The notes below the pieces were generated by a model that did no database searches, was not told where the DNA came from, and saw only the letters and a program-made list of their open reading frames with translations. A program made the translations under genes and the position numbers. 64,000 bases of DNA, from contig JBBQFL010000011.1 in NCBI GenBank assembly GCA_038321965.1, forward strand, positions 1 through 64,000. Direction: 5' to 3'. Position 1 is the stretch's first letter. The number at the start of each line of letters is the position of its first letter. Source of the stretch: UKL13-2 sp038321965. Lineage in GTDB: Bacteria; Pseudomonadota; Gammaproteobacteria; Burkholderiales; Usitatibacteraceae. Of this stretch, positions 14,248 to 23,700 are shown piece after piece.

Positions 14248-15249
14248 ATGTTGCTTAGAGCCATCATATCCGCGTTGGTTGTTGCAGCGTTGCCGCTGTC
14301 GACAGCGTTGGCCCAGACGCCAATCATCATCAAGTTTAGTCACGTCGTGACCAATGACACGACTAAAGGCAAGGGTGCGATCAAGTTCAAGGAGCTGGCC
14401 GAAGCCCGTACCAACGGTAAGGTCAAGATCGAGGTATTCCCCAACAGTCAGTTGTACAAGGACAAGGAGGAAATTGAGGCGCTGCAATTGGGCGCGGTTC
14501 AAATGTTGGCGCCGGCGGTATCCAAATTCGGTCCACTGGGATTGCGCGAGTTCGAGGCATTTGATCTTCCGTATTTGTTCGATAACGCGGCAGAGTTGGA
14601 GCGTGTAGCGTACGGGCCCATTGGCCAAGGCCTGCTGAAAAAGCTTGAAACCAAAGGCATCGTTGGCCTGGCATTCTGGGACAACGGCTTTAGGAACATG
14701 AGCGCCAACAAGTTGCTGCGCAAACCCGAAGACGCAAAGGGACTGAAGTTCCGCATTCCCTCATCCAAGGTGCTGGATGCCGAGATTCGTGCGCTCGGTG
14801 GCTTGCCGCAGACGATGGCATTCTCCGAGGTCTATCAAGCGCTGCAGACGGGTGTCGTAGATGGAACCGAGGCCACGTTCTCCAATATTTACAGCCAAAA
14901 GCTGTACGAGGTGCAGAAGTTCATCACACTGACTGAGCACAGTGCATTGCTTTACGCGGTTATCGTCAACAAGAAATTCTGGGACGGTTTGCCAGCAGAT
15001 ATCCGCACCACGCTCGAAGGAGCGATGAAAGATGCGACCAAATACGCGCATGATCTCGCCCAGAAAGAGAATGACGATTCGGTCGAAGCCGTAAGAAAAT
15101 CCGGTAAATCGCAGATCATCACCCTGACCGCGGCAGAAAAGGCGGAGTGGAAAAAAGCGATGGTCAAGACGCACAAGGAATTTGAGGACAAAATTGGCAA
15201 GGACCTGCTCGGCGCGATTCAGAAAGAAACCGGATTCAAGGCCAACTGA
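14248..15249 (+). CDS. dctP: TRAP transporter solute-binding protein, DctP family (copy 1)
   Basis: This 333-residue periplasmic protein delivers an organic acid to the DctQM membrane complex. A signal peptide ends near residue 22 (STALAQ). Family features are IIIKFSHVVTNDTTKG at the N terminus, VKIEVFPNSQLYKDKEEIEALQLGAVQML, LPYLFDN, KGLKFRIPSSKVL with the carboxylate-binding Arg, and FSEVYQALQTGVVDGTEATFSNI. A very strong ribosome-binding site (AAGGAGGAG) precedes the ATG. A close paralogue follows 141 bases later. The substrate is probably a C4-dicarboxylate or a related keto acid, judged only from the family. Confidence 0.92.
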   Translation: MLLRAIISALVVAALPLSTALAQTPIIIKFSHVVTNDTTKGKGAIKFKELAEARTNGKVKIEVFPNSQLYKDKEEIEALQLGAVQMLAPAVSKFGPLGLREFEAFDLPYLFDNAAELERVAYGPIGQGLLKKLETKGIVGLAFWDNGFRNMSANKLLRKPEDAKGLKFRIPSSKVLDAEIRALGGLPQTMAFSEVYQALQTGVVDGTEATFSNIYSQKLYEVQKFITLTEHSALLYAVIVNKKFWDGLPADIRTTLEGAMKDATKYAHDLAQKENDDSVEAVRKSGKSQIITLTAAEKAEWKKAMVKTHKEFEDKIGKDLLGAIQKETGFKAN

Positions 15250-15390
15250 TGTTGACATGCTTGCGCGCGCAGTTCTGGCGCGGCACCATCTTCACACGGC
15301 CATATTAAAGCAGGGTTTGCAGAGGGCTCTTAAGCCATCGATCAGTACGTCCGCATCGGGCGCCATCTACATATCTTTCAGGAGATCAAC

Positions 15391-16395
15391 ATGAAATTGA
15401 GTTCAATACTCGTTGCGGCTGCACTGATAACAGTGCCGGGATTCACATTTGCACAGGCCCCAATTGTCATCAAATTCAGCCACGTCGTGGCGGTGGAAAC
15501 GCCGAAGGGCTCTGCTGCCAATCATTTCAAGAAGCTGGCTGAGGAACGTACCAAGGGACGGGTCAAGGTCGAGGTGTATCCGAACAGCCAGCTCTACAAG
15601 GACAAGGAGGAGCTTGAAGCACTGCAACTGGGAGCCGTTCAAATGCTCGCGCCATCGCTGGCCAAATTCGGGCCTCTCGGTGCACGCGAGTTTGAAGTGT
15701 TTGATCTCCCCTACATTTTCGACGACTACGCCGAACTGCACAAAGTGACGCAAGGTCCCATTGGCCAGGCATTGCTCAAGAAACTCGACAGCAAAGGCAT
15801 TCTTGGTCTCGCCTACTGGGATAACGGATTCAAAGTGATGAGCGCCAACAAGGCCCTGCGCATGCCGGAAGATTTCAAAGGACTGAAGATGCGTATCCAG
15901 TCCTCCAAGACTCTCGATGCGCAAATGCGCGCCCTAGGCGCCAATCCGCAAGTAATGGCATTCTCGGAGGTGTATCAGGCGTTGCAAACCGGCGTGGTCG
16001 ATGGCACTGAGAACCCGCCGTCGAATCTATTTACACAAAAAATGTTCGAAGTACAAAAATTTGTAACGGTGTCTAACCACGGCTATCTGGGGTATGCATT
16101 GATTGTCAATAAGAAATTCTGGGACGGACTGCCGGCAGACATCCGAACCATTCTAGAAGGCGCGGTGAAAGATGCAACCAAGTTTGGCAATGACGCTGCC
16201 AAGAAAGATAACGATGATGCAATGGAAGCCGTTCGCAAGTCAGGAAAGAGCAAGATCATTACGCTGACCCCGCAACAAAAAGCGGCGTGGAAAAAGGCGC
16301 TGGTGAAGGTACATGCCGAACGCGAGTCCTCGATTGGCAAGGAATTGATTCAATCGATTTACAAGCAGACCGACTTCGATCCTTCCAAGCTCTGA
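15391..16395 (+). CDS. dctP: TRAP transporter solute-binding protein, DctP family (copy 2)
   Basis: This 334-residue protein has a signal peptide (cleavage near FTFAQ), the same IVIKFSHVVAVETPKG opening, VKVEVYPNSQLYKDKEELEALQLGAVQML, LPYIFDD, KGLKMRIQSSKTL and FSEVYQALQTGVVDGTENPPSN. It is plainly a tandem duplicate of the previous gene, differing around the ligand region (ENPPSNLFTQ against EATFSNIYSQ). AGGAG lies nine bases before the ATG. A perfect nine-bp hairpin follows the stop, before dctQ. Two binding proteins sharing one membrane unit could widen substrate range or allow different affinities. Confidence 0.92.
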   Translation: MKLSSILVAAALITVPGFTFAQAPIVIKFSHVVAVETPKGSAANHFKKLAEERTKGRVKVEVYPNSQLYKDKEELEALQLGAVQMLAPSLAKFGPLGAREFEVFDLPYIFDDYAELHKVTQGPIGQALLKKLDSKGILGLAYWDNGFKVMSANKALRMPEDFKGLKMRIQSSKTLDAQMRALGANPQVMAFSEVYQALQTGVVDGTENPPSNLFTQKMFEVQKFVTVSNHGYLGYALIVNKKFWDGLPADIRTILEGAVKDATKFGNDAAKKDNDDAMEAVRKSGKSKIITLTPQQKAAWKKALVKVHAERESSIGKELIQSIYKQTDFDPSKL

Positions 16396-16410
16396 GACGT
16401 AGCATAGACC

Positions 16411-16435
16411 AGCGGCCGCAACATAAGCGGCCGCT
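16411..16435 (+). promoter_or_regulatory. Intercistronic GC-rich hairpin between dctP and dctQ
   Basis: AGCGGCCGC (16411-16419) pairs perfectly with GCGGCCGCT (16427-16435) across a seven-base loop and has no U-run. Such hairpins downstream of binding-protein genes often protect the upstream mRNA and lower expression of the membrane genes. That role is inferred here. Confidence 0.6.
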
Positions 16436-16490
16436 GCAGCGCCGGATAGACGGGAACAACGGCAGACAAAATTAATCGGGGGAAGGTGAA

Positions 16491-17093
16491 ATGTCAAAGA
16501 TACTCAATCATCTGGAGGAGTGGATCATTGCGACCCTGATGGGCGCGGCCACCGTCATCATCTTTGTCGCAGTAGTACACCGCTATGCGTCCGGCCTGTC
16601 GATTCCGTATGTCCAGGACGCACTGATCAAAATCAACATGAGCTGGGCGCAAGAGGCTTGTATCTACATGTTTGTGTGGATGGCGAAGTTCGGCGCCGCT
16701 TATGGTGTCCGAACCGGCATTCACGTCGGCGTAGATGTACTGATCAACCAGCTCAGCGGCAAGAATCGTGGCCGCTTCATCATTTTTGGTTTGCTTGCAG
16801 GCGCATTTTTTACCGGCATCGTCGGCACGTTGGGCGCGACCTTTGTCTGGGAAATTGGTCATACAGAGCAGGTTTCCGCCGATCTTGAAATGCCGATGTG
16901 GATCGTCTACCTCGCTGTTCCGCTGGGTTCCTACCTGATGTGTTTTCGCTTTTTGCAGGTCTGCTGGACTTTCTGGAAGACGGGCGAACTTCCGAAGCAC
17001 GACCACGCGCATGTCGAGGGTATTGAAGACATAAAGGCCGTCATGGTGGACCCCTTTCGCCCCGCTGAAGTGAAATCAGGAGGTAAAGCATGA
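16491..17093 (+). CDS. dctQ: TRAP transporter small permease, DctQ family
   Basis: This 200-residue inner-membrane protein has four predicted helices: about 14-34 (IIATLMGAATVIIFVAVVH), 52-70 (AQEACIYMFVWMAKFGAAY), 92-115 (FIIFGLLAGAFFTGIVGTLG) and 133-155 (WIVYLAVPLGSYLMCFRFL). The W-EE-like WAQEACIYMFVW segment is typical of DctQ. It pairs with DctM to form the Na+-driven permease. GGGGAAGG stands before the ATG, and the stop overlaps the dctM start by ATGA. A charged cytoplasmic tail of about 40 residues ends the protein. Confidence 0.9.
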   Translation: MSKILNHLEEWIIATLMGAATVIIFVAVVHRYASGLSIPYVQDALIKINMSWAQEACIYMFVWMAKFGAAYGVRTGIHVGVDVLINQLSGKNRGRFIIFGLLAGAFFTGIVGTLGATFVWEIGHTEQVSADLEMPMWIVYLAVPLGSYLMCFRFLQVCWTFWKTGELPKHDHAHVEGIEDIKAVMVDPFRPAEVKSGGKA

Positions 17094-18376
17094 ACGCCGC
17101 CATTATCTTCGTTCTGCTTTTCGCCCTGATGTTGACAGGCATGCCGATCTCGATTTCGCTCGGCCTGACCGTACTTACGTTTCTTTTTACAATGACTGAT
17201 GTGCCGATCGAATCGGTCGCACTGAAGCTGTTCACCGGCATCGAGAAATTCGAGATCATGGCGATCCCGTTCTTTATCCTGGCGGGCAATTTCCTTACGC
17301 ACGGCGGTGTGGCCAAACGCATGATCAATTTCGCCACCTCGATGATTGGGCACTGGCACGGTGGCCTCGGTCTGGCTGGTGTCATGGCGTGCGCGCTGTT
17401 TGCGGCAGTGTCGGGGTCCAGCCCGGCGACGGTTGTTGCCATCGGTTCACTCATCTTGCCCGCAATGGTTGCGCAGGGCTTCCCCAAAGGTTTTGGTGCC
17501 GGCGTGATTACGACGGCGGGTGCGCTGGGTATCCTGATCCCGCCATCGATTGCGATGGTGATTTTTGCCGTTGCCACCAATACGTCAATCGGCGCACTGT
17601 TTATGGCGGGGCTGATACCAGGGCTTGCGCTGGCGACGTTGCTCGGGCTGACTACTTGGTATCGTGCGCGCAAATTTGGCTATCCACGCATGAAAAAAGC
17701 GACTTGGGGAGAACGCTGGCTCGCCTTCCGCGCAAGCGCTTGGGGTCTGCTGTTGGTTGCGATCGTGCTGGGTGGAATTTACTCGGGCTTTTTCACGCCT
17801 ACCGAGGCGGCGGCGGTGAGTGCAGTCTATGCATTTATCATCGCCGTCTTTGTGTATAAGGACATGCCCCTGAGGAAGGTCGGCAAGGTGCTGCTCGACT
17901 CGGCGAACATGAGCGCGATGTTGCTCTACATCATCACGAATGCTGTGCTGTTCTCGTTTCTGATGACGTCCGAACAGGTTCCGCAGGCGCTGACCGGCTG
18001 GCTGCTTGGCATGGGATTGGGGCCAATCACCTTCCTGTTGGCGGTCAATATCCTGTTGCTGCTTGCGGGCAACGTCATGGAGCCGTCGTCGATCATCCTG
18101 ATCATGGCGCCCATCCTGTTCCCGGTCGCCGTGAAACTGGGCATCGACCCGGTGCACTTCGGCATCCTCATTGTCGTCAATATGGAAGTTGGCATGTGTC
18201 ATCCACCGGTGGGTCTGAATCTTTACGTGGCCAGCGGTATTACCAAGATGGGCATCACCGAGTTGACTATAGCCGTGTGGCCATGGCTCGCGACCATGTT
18301 GGGTTTCCTGGTGGTTGTTACCTATTGGCCGGGACTTTCGCTCTGGTTGCCAAAAACACTTGGCATGTCCTGGTAA
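17090..18376 (+). CDS. dctM: TRAP transporter large permease, DctM family
   Basis: This 428-residue inner-membrane protein forms the transport channel with DctQ. It has about a dozen hydrophobic segments and the two family repeats, visible as FAAVSGSSPATVVAIGSLILPAM and LAGNVMEPSSIILIMAPILFPVA, plus GFFTPTEAAAVSAVYAF and MCHPPVGLNLYVASGI. GGAGG lies about seven bases before the ATG, inside the end of dctQ. It is the last gene of the TRAP operon. No terminator is obvious in the following 370 bases. Confidence 0.93.
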   Translation: MNAAIIFVLLFALMLTGMPISISLGLTVLTFLFTMTDVPIESVALKLFTGIEKFEIMAIPFFILAGNFLTHGGVAKRMINFATSMIGHWHGGLGLAGVMACALFAAVSGSSPATVVAIGSLILPAMVAQGFPKGFGAGVITTAGALGILIPPSIAMVIFAVATNTSIGALFMAGLIPGLALATLLGLTTWYRARKFGYPRMKKATWGERWLAFRASAWGLLLVAIVLGGIYSGFFTPTEAAAVSAVYAFIIAVFVYKDMPLRKVGKVLLDSANMSAMLLYIITNAVLFSFLMTSEQVPQALTGWLLGMGLGPITFLLAVNILLLLAGNVMEPSSIILIMAPILFPVAVKLGIDPVHFGILIVVNMEVGMCHPPVGLNLYVASGITKMGITELTIAVWPWLATMLGFLVVVTYWPGLSLWLPKTLGMSW

Positions 18377-18748
18377 TTGCGGGGGGCAGAAGGTATGTCC
18401 CCGGCTTCGCCTCATTCAAACGCGCCTTGCCGCAATAGTGCGCAACTATCCGGTGATATCCATATTGGCTTTTGCTGCGCGCGCAGTTGTAATCCACAAC
18501 GCATGCGCCGGGCAGTCCAGAAATTTTCTATTCGGGATAGATCGAAGCGCGTAACGCATCGCGTCACCTGCAGGATGGCATTGTGCAACCGGGCTGACGA
18601 TTACTGATCTCGACGGCTTGGCGAATGAATTTGGCGTCGGAAGAATAACTCGCTGAAGTGTGAATTGAGCGGATTAATCTGGGTCAAGACGGCAAAAGAT
18701 GGTCTATGCGAAAATTTAAGCTACTCCTCCCTCCCAAATCTCCCCTCG
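18377..18748. other. Intergenic region, no gene recognised
   Basis: These 372 bases between dctM and the M14 peptidase hold only short, unsupported ORFs. No clear intrinsic terminator, RNA gene or known repeat was seen. In-frame sequence upstream of the M14 gene is open to 18665 but has no good start signal. Confidence 0.4.
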
Positions 18749-20431
18749 ATGAAAATTCACTACGACCGCTTCTACCGCTACGCAGAATTCGCCGACATAC
18801 TTCACCAATTCGTGAAGAAATTCCCCAGGTTGCTTTCGCTGGAGAGTATTGGCAAGAGCCACGAGGGCAAGGACATCTGGGTGGTGACTGCAACCAATCA
18901 GGAAACCGGCCCCGCTGCGGACAAGCCTGCCTATTGGGTCGACGCCAATATCCACGCGAGCGAACTTGCCGGTGGTGCTGCCGCGCTGTATCTGATCGAC
19001 ACACTGACCAAGAACTACGGCAAGCGCGACGACATTACGCGCTGTCTCGATACGCGTGTGATGTACATCTGCCCGCGCATCAACCCGGACGGCGCGGAGT
19101 GGGCGATGCGAGACACACCCAAGATCGTGCGCTCCTCCACGCGGCCATATCCTTACGAGGAAGAACACGTCGAAGGCCTCGACATCGAAGACGTCAACGG
19201 TGACGGACGCATACTTTCCATGCGTATCAAAGACGCCAATGGCAACTGGAAAACGCATCCCGACGAGCCGCGTTTGATGATTCCGCGCGCGCCGACTGAA
19301 TACGGCGGCACCTATTACCGCATGCTGCCCGAAGGCACCGTCCGCAACTACGATGGGGTTTCCATCAAAGTTAACAAGGACACGCAGGGCCTCGACCTCA
19401 ACCGCAATTTTCCGGCTGGCTGGCGACAGGAGCACGAACAATTCGGCGCTGGCCCGTATCCGACGTCGGAACCCGAAGTGCGCGCGGTCGTGCACTTCAT
19501 TACCCATCACGCCAACATCACGGGCGGGCTTTCGTTTCACACCTGGAGCGGCGTGCTGTTGCGCCCATTCGCGACCATGTCCGACGAAGAAATGCCGCCG
19601 GAAGATTTATGGACGTACAAAAAGCAAGGTGAGGAGGGCGCGAAGTCGACCGGTTATCCCGCCATCAGCGTCTATCACGAGTTTCGCTATCACCCCAAGG
19701 AAATCATCACTGGCGCGTTCGACTGGATTTACGAGCACCTTGGTCTGTACGAATGGACGATTGAAATCTGGTGCCCGATGCGTGAAGCCGGCATCAAGGA
19801 TTACAAATACATCGACTGGTTCCGAGACCATCCGGTTGAAGATGATTTGAAAATGCTCGCCTGGGCCGACAAGGAACTCAAAGGCAAAGGCTACATCGAC
19901 TGGGTCAAGTTCGATCACCCGCAGCTGGGTGAAGTTGAGATCGGTGGCTGGGACAAGATCCACGCCTTCCGCAATCCGCCGCCGCATTTGCTCGAAAAAG
20001 AAATCGCCAAATTTCCGGACTGGCTGGTTTGGAACGCACTGATATCGCCCAAGCTTGAACTCGTCCATGCGAAAGCTGAAAACATCGGTGGCGATTCCTA
20101 TCGCGTCGAAGTCGCGGTGCAGAACACCGGCTACCTGCCTTCGTATGTGTCCAAGCGCGCGCAGCAGCGCAAACAGACGCGCGGCGTGGTTGGCGAGATT
20201 TCCCTCCCCGCGGGTGCGACACTGATTTCCGGCAAGCCGCGCGAAATCGCGGGAGAACTCGAAGGCCGCGCTTACAAGCACACGCTGATGAGTTTCTGGA
20301 CCGATACCACGCCGACCGCGGATCGGACGAAATTGCAGTGGGTGGTGAAGTCAGCCAGCGGTGGGAAAGTCGATCTGGTGATCAGGCATGACAAGGCGGG
20401 GGCCGTACGGGTCAGCGTCGAATTGAAATAG
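18749..20431 (+). CDS. M14-family zinc carboxypeptidase
   Basis: This 560-residue protein belongs to the metallocarboxypeptidase family that removes C-terminal residues. Zinc ligands are expected in NIHASELAGG (His and Glu of HxxE, near residue 70), followed by RINPDGAEWAM and the substrate-binding Asn-Arg in LDLNRNFPAGW. The third zinc His is likely in GGLSFHTWSGVLLRP and the catalytic Glu in YEWTIEIWCPMRE. A C-terminal beta-rich domain (about 440-560) follows. No signal peptide is seen, so it is probably cytoplasmic. Start MKIHYD gives a normal family N terminus; an upstream in-frame ATG at 18665 is disfavoured. Its gene stands alone. Confidence 0.85.
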   Translation: MKIHYDRFYRYAEFADILHQFVKKFPRLLSLESIGKSHEGKDIWVVTATNQETGPAADKPAYWVDANIHASELAGGAAALYLIDTLTKNYGKRDDITRCLDTRVMYICPRINPDGAEWAMRDTPKIVRSSTRPYPYEEEHVEGLDIEDVNGDGRILSMRIKDANGNWKTHPDEPRLMIPRAPTEYGGTYYRMLPEGTVRNYDGVSIKVNKDTQGLDLNRNFPAGWRQEHEQFGAGPYPTSEPEVRAVVHFITHHANITGGLSFHTWSGVLLRPFATMSDEEMPPEDLWTYKKQGEEGAKSTGYPAISVYHEFRYHPKEIITGAFDWIYEHLGLYEWTIEIWCPMREAGIKDYKYIDWFRDHPVEDDLKMLAWADKELKGKGYIDWVKFDHPQLGEVEIGGWDKIHAFRNPPPHLLEKEIAKFPDWLVWNALISPKLELVHAKAENIGGDSYRVEVAVQNTGYLPSYVSKRAQQRKQTRGVVGEISLPAGATLISGKPREIAGELEGRAYKHTLMSFWTDTTPTADRTKLQWVVKSASGGKVDLVIRHDKAGAVRVSVELK

Positions 20432-20446
20432 CCGGATCGGAGTGCC

Positions 20447-20535
20447 GTCATTTCGAACCTGGTTCCTGCGGGTGAGAAATCTGCTTTGTTATGATACGTT
20501 CTCAAAGCGAGATTTCTCGCTGCGCTCGAAAAGAC
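20447..20535. repeat. 89-bp palindromic MITE-like element
   Basis: The ends are inverted: GTCATTTCGAAC (20447-20458) against GCTCGAAAAGAC (20524-20535). An inner pair is exact: GAGAAATCT (20474-20482) and AGATTTCTC (20510-20518). This matches the layout of the dispersed 'GTCATTTCGA...GAGATTTCTC' palindromes known from many bacteria. Only one copy is in the window. Confidence 0.65.
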
Positions 20536-20547
20536 AACTGGATTAAA

Positions 20548-20608
20548 CTCCAGCACTAGCGCGCCGTCCCAAGCGTTTTCGGCCTGTGAGCCGCACCAGT
20601 GCTAGAGA
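20548..20608. repeat. Dispersed palindromic repeat, copy 1
   Basis: The arms CCAGCACTAGCGCG and CGCACCAGTGCTAG are imperfect inverted repeats around a conserved core GGCCTGTGAGCCGC. Copies 2 (58950-59013) and 3 (63142-63204) share the core pattern GxCxTGaaAGCCGxxxCAGTxCT. It lies 112 bases before the restriction-modification gene. Confidence 0.65.
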
Positions 20609-20719
20609 CTGATATTAAGAAGAAATTCAATGCGCAAGTCTAGTCACAGCGTCGAGAGCGAGCCAAGTGTCTCGCCAAACGCAAACTGCTTGTCGTCAAT
20701 GTCGGCGCGGCGTTAGGCC

Positions 20720-23700
20720 ATGAGAGGCAAGCTATTCACCGGCGATTTTCTACGCGAAGGAATCACGCTGACGCCTGCTTGGCAAGTGAGCGATGCAGCG
20801 CGGCAGGCTGAATTCACCAACTCACTGACTGCGTTATTTACGCCATTCGCAATCGGTGCGAAATTCGACGAGGCGCTGACCGAATCGCAATTGATTCTCC
20901 CGGCACTCGCGACCCTGGGTTGGCACGATGCGCTACCGCAGCAGTCGGCGGCGAAGCGCGGGCGAACCGACGTTCCCGACATTCTTCTGTTCGAAAATCT
21001 CGACGGGAAACAACGCGCGCTCGCCGAAAAATCGGCTGATCGCCGTTATCGCCATGGTGCGTTGGTTGCGGAATCGAAAAAATGGGAGCGCCAGTTAGAT
21101 CGTGGCGAGGATACCGACGCACTCGACCCTGGCACACCATCGAACCAGATTCTGCGCTACCTCTCCGCCGTGGAAACGGCATCGGACAAAGCCATTCAGT
21201 GGGGCTTGCTGACCAATGGGCGCATCTGGCGCCTGTACTGGCAAGGCGCGCAATCCCGCGCGGAAGATTTTTTCGAAATCGATCTTGGCCACGCCTTGCA
21301 ACTTCCCGGCGTGCAGGCTGAATTGCCGGATGGCATCGACGCAAATCATGCCCTCAAGCTCTTTATGCTGCTATTCGGCAAAGCCGCGTTCCAGCCGCAA
21401 TCATGGGATACTGATGGGCGGACCCTGCTGCATTTCGCCCTGGACGAAGGTCAGATGTGGCAATCAAAGGTATCGGGTGACTTGGGTGATCGTGTATTCC
21501 AGCACGTCTTTCCGCAACTCGCCAATGCCCTTGCCAAATCCGACCCGGAAGCAAGCAAGCCTTACAGTCCCGCCTATCTCGCCGAGCTTCGTGATGCCAC
21601 ACTGATCCTGCTCTACCGCCTTTTGTTTATTCTCTACGCGGAGGATCGCGAGCTTTTGCCCACCCGCGACAAACGTTACGACGACTACAGTCTGACGAAA
21701 CTTCGTCAGACCGTCGGCCAGCGCATCGACGCGGGCGACACCGTCAGCACCCGCATGACGCGCATCTGGGACGATTTGTCCACGCTCTTCGGCGCAATCT
21801 CGCAGGGCGATTCATCGCTGGGCCTTCCTGCCTACAACGGTGGATTATTCGAAGCTGACAAGACCTCGTTGGTGCGACGCGCGCGCGTGAGCGATGCATT
21901 ACTCGCCCCGATCATCGATCAACTCTCGCGACGCGGCGGTAGCGGCGCCAAACAGCGCATCAACTATCGCGACCTCAACGTGCAACATCTGGGCAGCGTC
22001 TACGAGCGGCTGCTGGATTATTTGCTGATCGAAGAAAACGGCGAAATCAAAGCTGCGCCGCAAAGCTTCGCGCGACGCGTGACCGGCAGCTACTACACGC
22101 ATGACGATTTGGTGAAGCTCATCATTCGCACCACCATTGGCCCGCTGGTCCGTGAAAAAATCGCCGCCTTCGATGCCGAGTGCGCCAAACTCGCCGGCAA
22201 GAATACTTTGACCGCGGTTGATTGCGACCATTTCGCCCGCGTCGATCCGGCCAACGCGATTCTGTCGCTCAAAATCTGCGACCCTGCCATGGGCAGCGGC
22301 CACTTCCTCGTCGCACTGGTGGACTATCTGGCCGACCAGGCGCTCGAAGCCATCGCCTACGCGAGTGACCATGCGGATGCGAAGCAAACCTATCGCTCGC
22401 CGGTGCTGGGCCACATCGGCGATATCCGTGAACGTATTTTGATTAGTGCCGCCGAGCATGGCTGGCCGGTCTCGCAGGAACAGTTGGACGACCGGCATCT
22501 CATTCGCCGGATGATTTTGAAGCGCGTTATCTTTGGCGCGGACAAGAATCCGATGGCGGTCGAATTGGCCAAGGTCGCGCTGTGGTTGCACACCTTCACC
22601 GTCGGCGCGCCGCTCTCGTTTCTGGATCATCATTTGCGTTGCGGCGATTCGCTGCATGGCGAAAAAGTGGAAACAGTCTACGACGAAGTGCGCGCCATCG
22701 CGCCGCTGTTGCAGCAATCGCAATTAACCGCGATCGAGGTCGCAGCGGCGGCGATGGACGAAATTTCCTCGCTGACCGATATCGATATCGCCGAAGCGCA
22801 CCGCTCCAAACAATTGCTCGACGAAATTGACGTGCAACTCGCGCCGCTCAAGGCGCTGCTGGATTTCTGGCGCGCGTTGCGCTGGATGATTCCCGGCTTT
22901 TCCGCGAAGCTATTCAAGCAGAAAAAGTTTGCCGAACATCCGCTGGCGGAAGCATTGACCGAGCTATTTTCCAGCGACTATGAATTGCTGAAGGTACTGC
23001 ATACCGGCACAGTCCAGTCGAACGATTTGTTTGGCAATATGGCGCGTCAGGTGAAGGCTCAGGCTGATGCACAACGGCTAATCGCCGACGCCAAAGCGCT
23101 CTCCGCGCGCGAACAGTTCCTGCACTGGAGCCTGGCCTTCCCGACCGTATGGGCAAGCCCGCACGAACACAGGCGCGGCTTCGATGCCGTCATCGGCAAT
23201 CCGCCGTGGGACCGCATGAAGATGCAGGAGGTCGAATGGTTTGCCGAACGTAAACCCGAGATCGCCAAGGCGGCGCGCGCGGCGGATCGCAAGAAGATGA
23301 TAGCCGCGTTGAAGAAAGCCAAAGCGCCACTGTGGGCCGACTACGCGTTGGCGAGCGAGACGGCCGAAACCGCCGCGCGGGTAGTGCGCGAATGCGGCGA
23401 CTATCCGCTGCTCTCCGGTGGCGATGTCAATCTTTACAGCCTGTTTGTCGAGCGGGCGAGTGCGCTTATCGCACCCGCCGGCATCGTCGGCTTGCTGACG
23501 CCTTCGGGCATCGCCGCCGATAAAGGCGCAGCGGCGTTTTTTAAGTCCATCAGCCAGAGCGGTCGGCTCGGTGCGCTTTACGATTTCGAGAATCGCAAAG
23601 GATTTTTCCCGGACGTCGATTCGCGTTTCAAGTTCTCGGCACTGGTGTTCGGAGGCGACGCGCGTCGCTTCGAAGCCACCTCCTGCGCGTTTTACCTGCA

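Noticed and set aside
15252..15257. Perfect TTGACA -35 box between the two dctP genes
   Set aside because: No acceptable -10 box is found at 16-18 bases spacing, so a second promoter for the second dctP gene is not supported.
17585..18415. Minus-strand ORF of 276 codons opposite dctM
   Set aside because: It is rich in His, Arg and Gln, typical of an antisense shadow of a membrane-protein gene, and has no motif.
18665..18748. Possible N-terminal extension of the M14 peptidase
   Set aside because: The extra 28 residues have no family-like sequence, and the upstream ATG lacks a ribosome-binding site.
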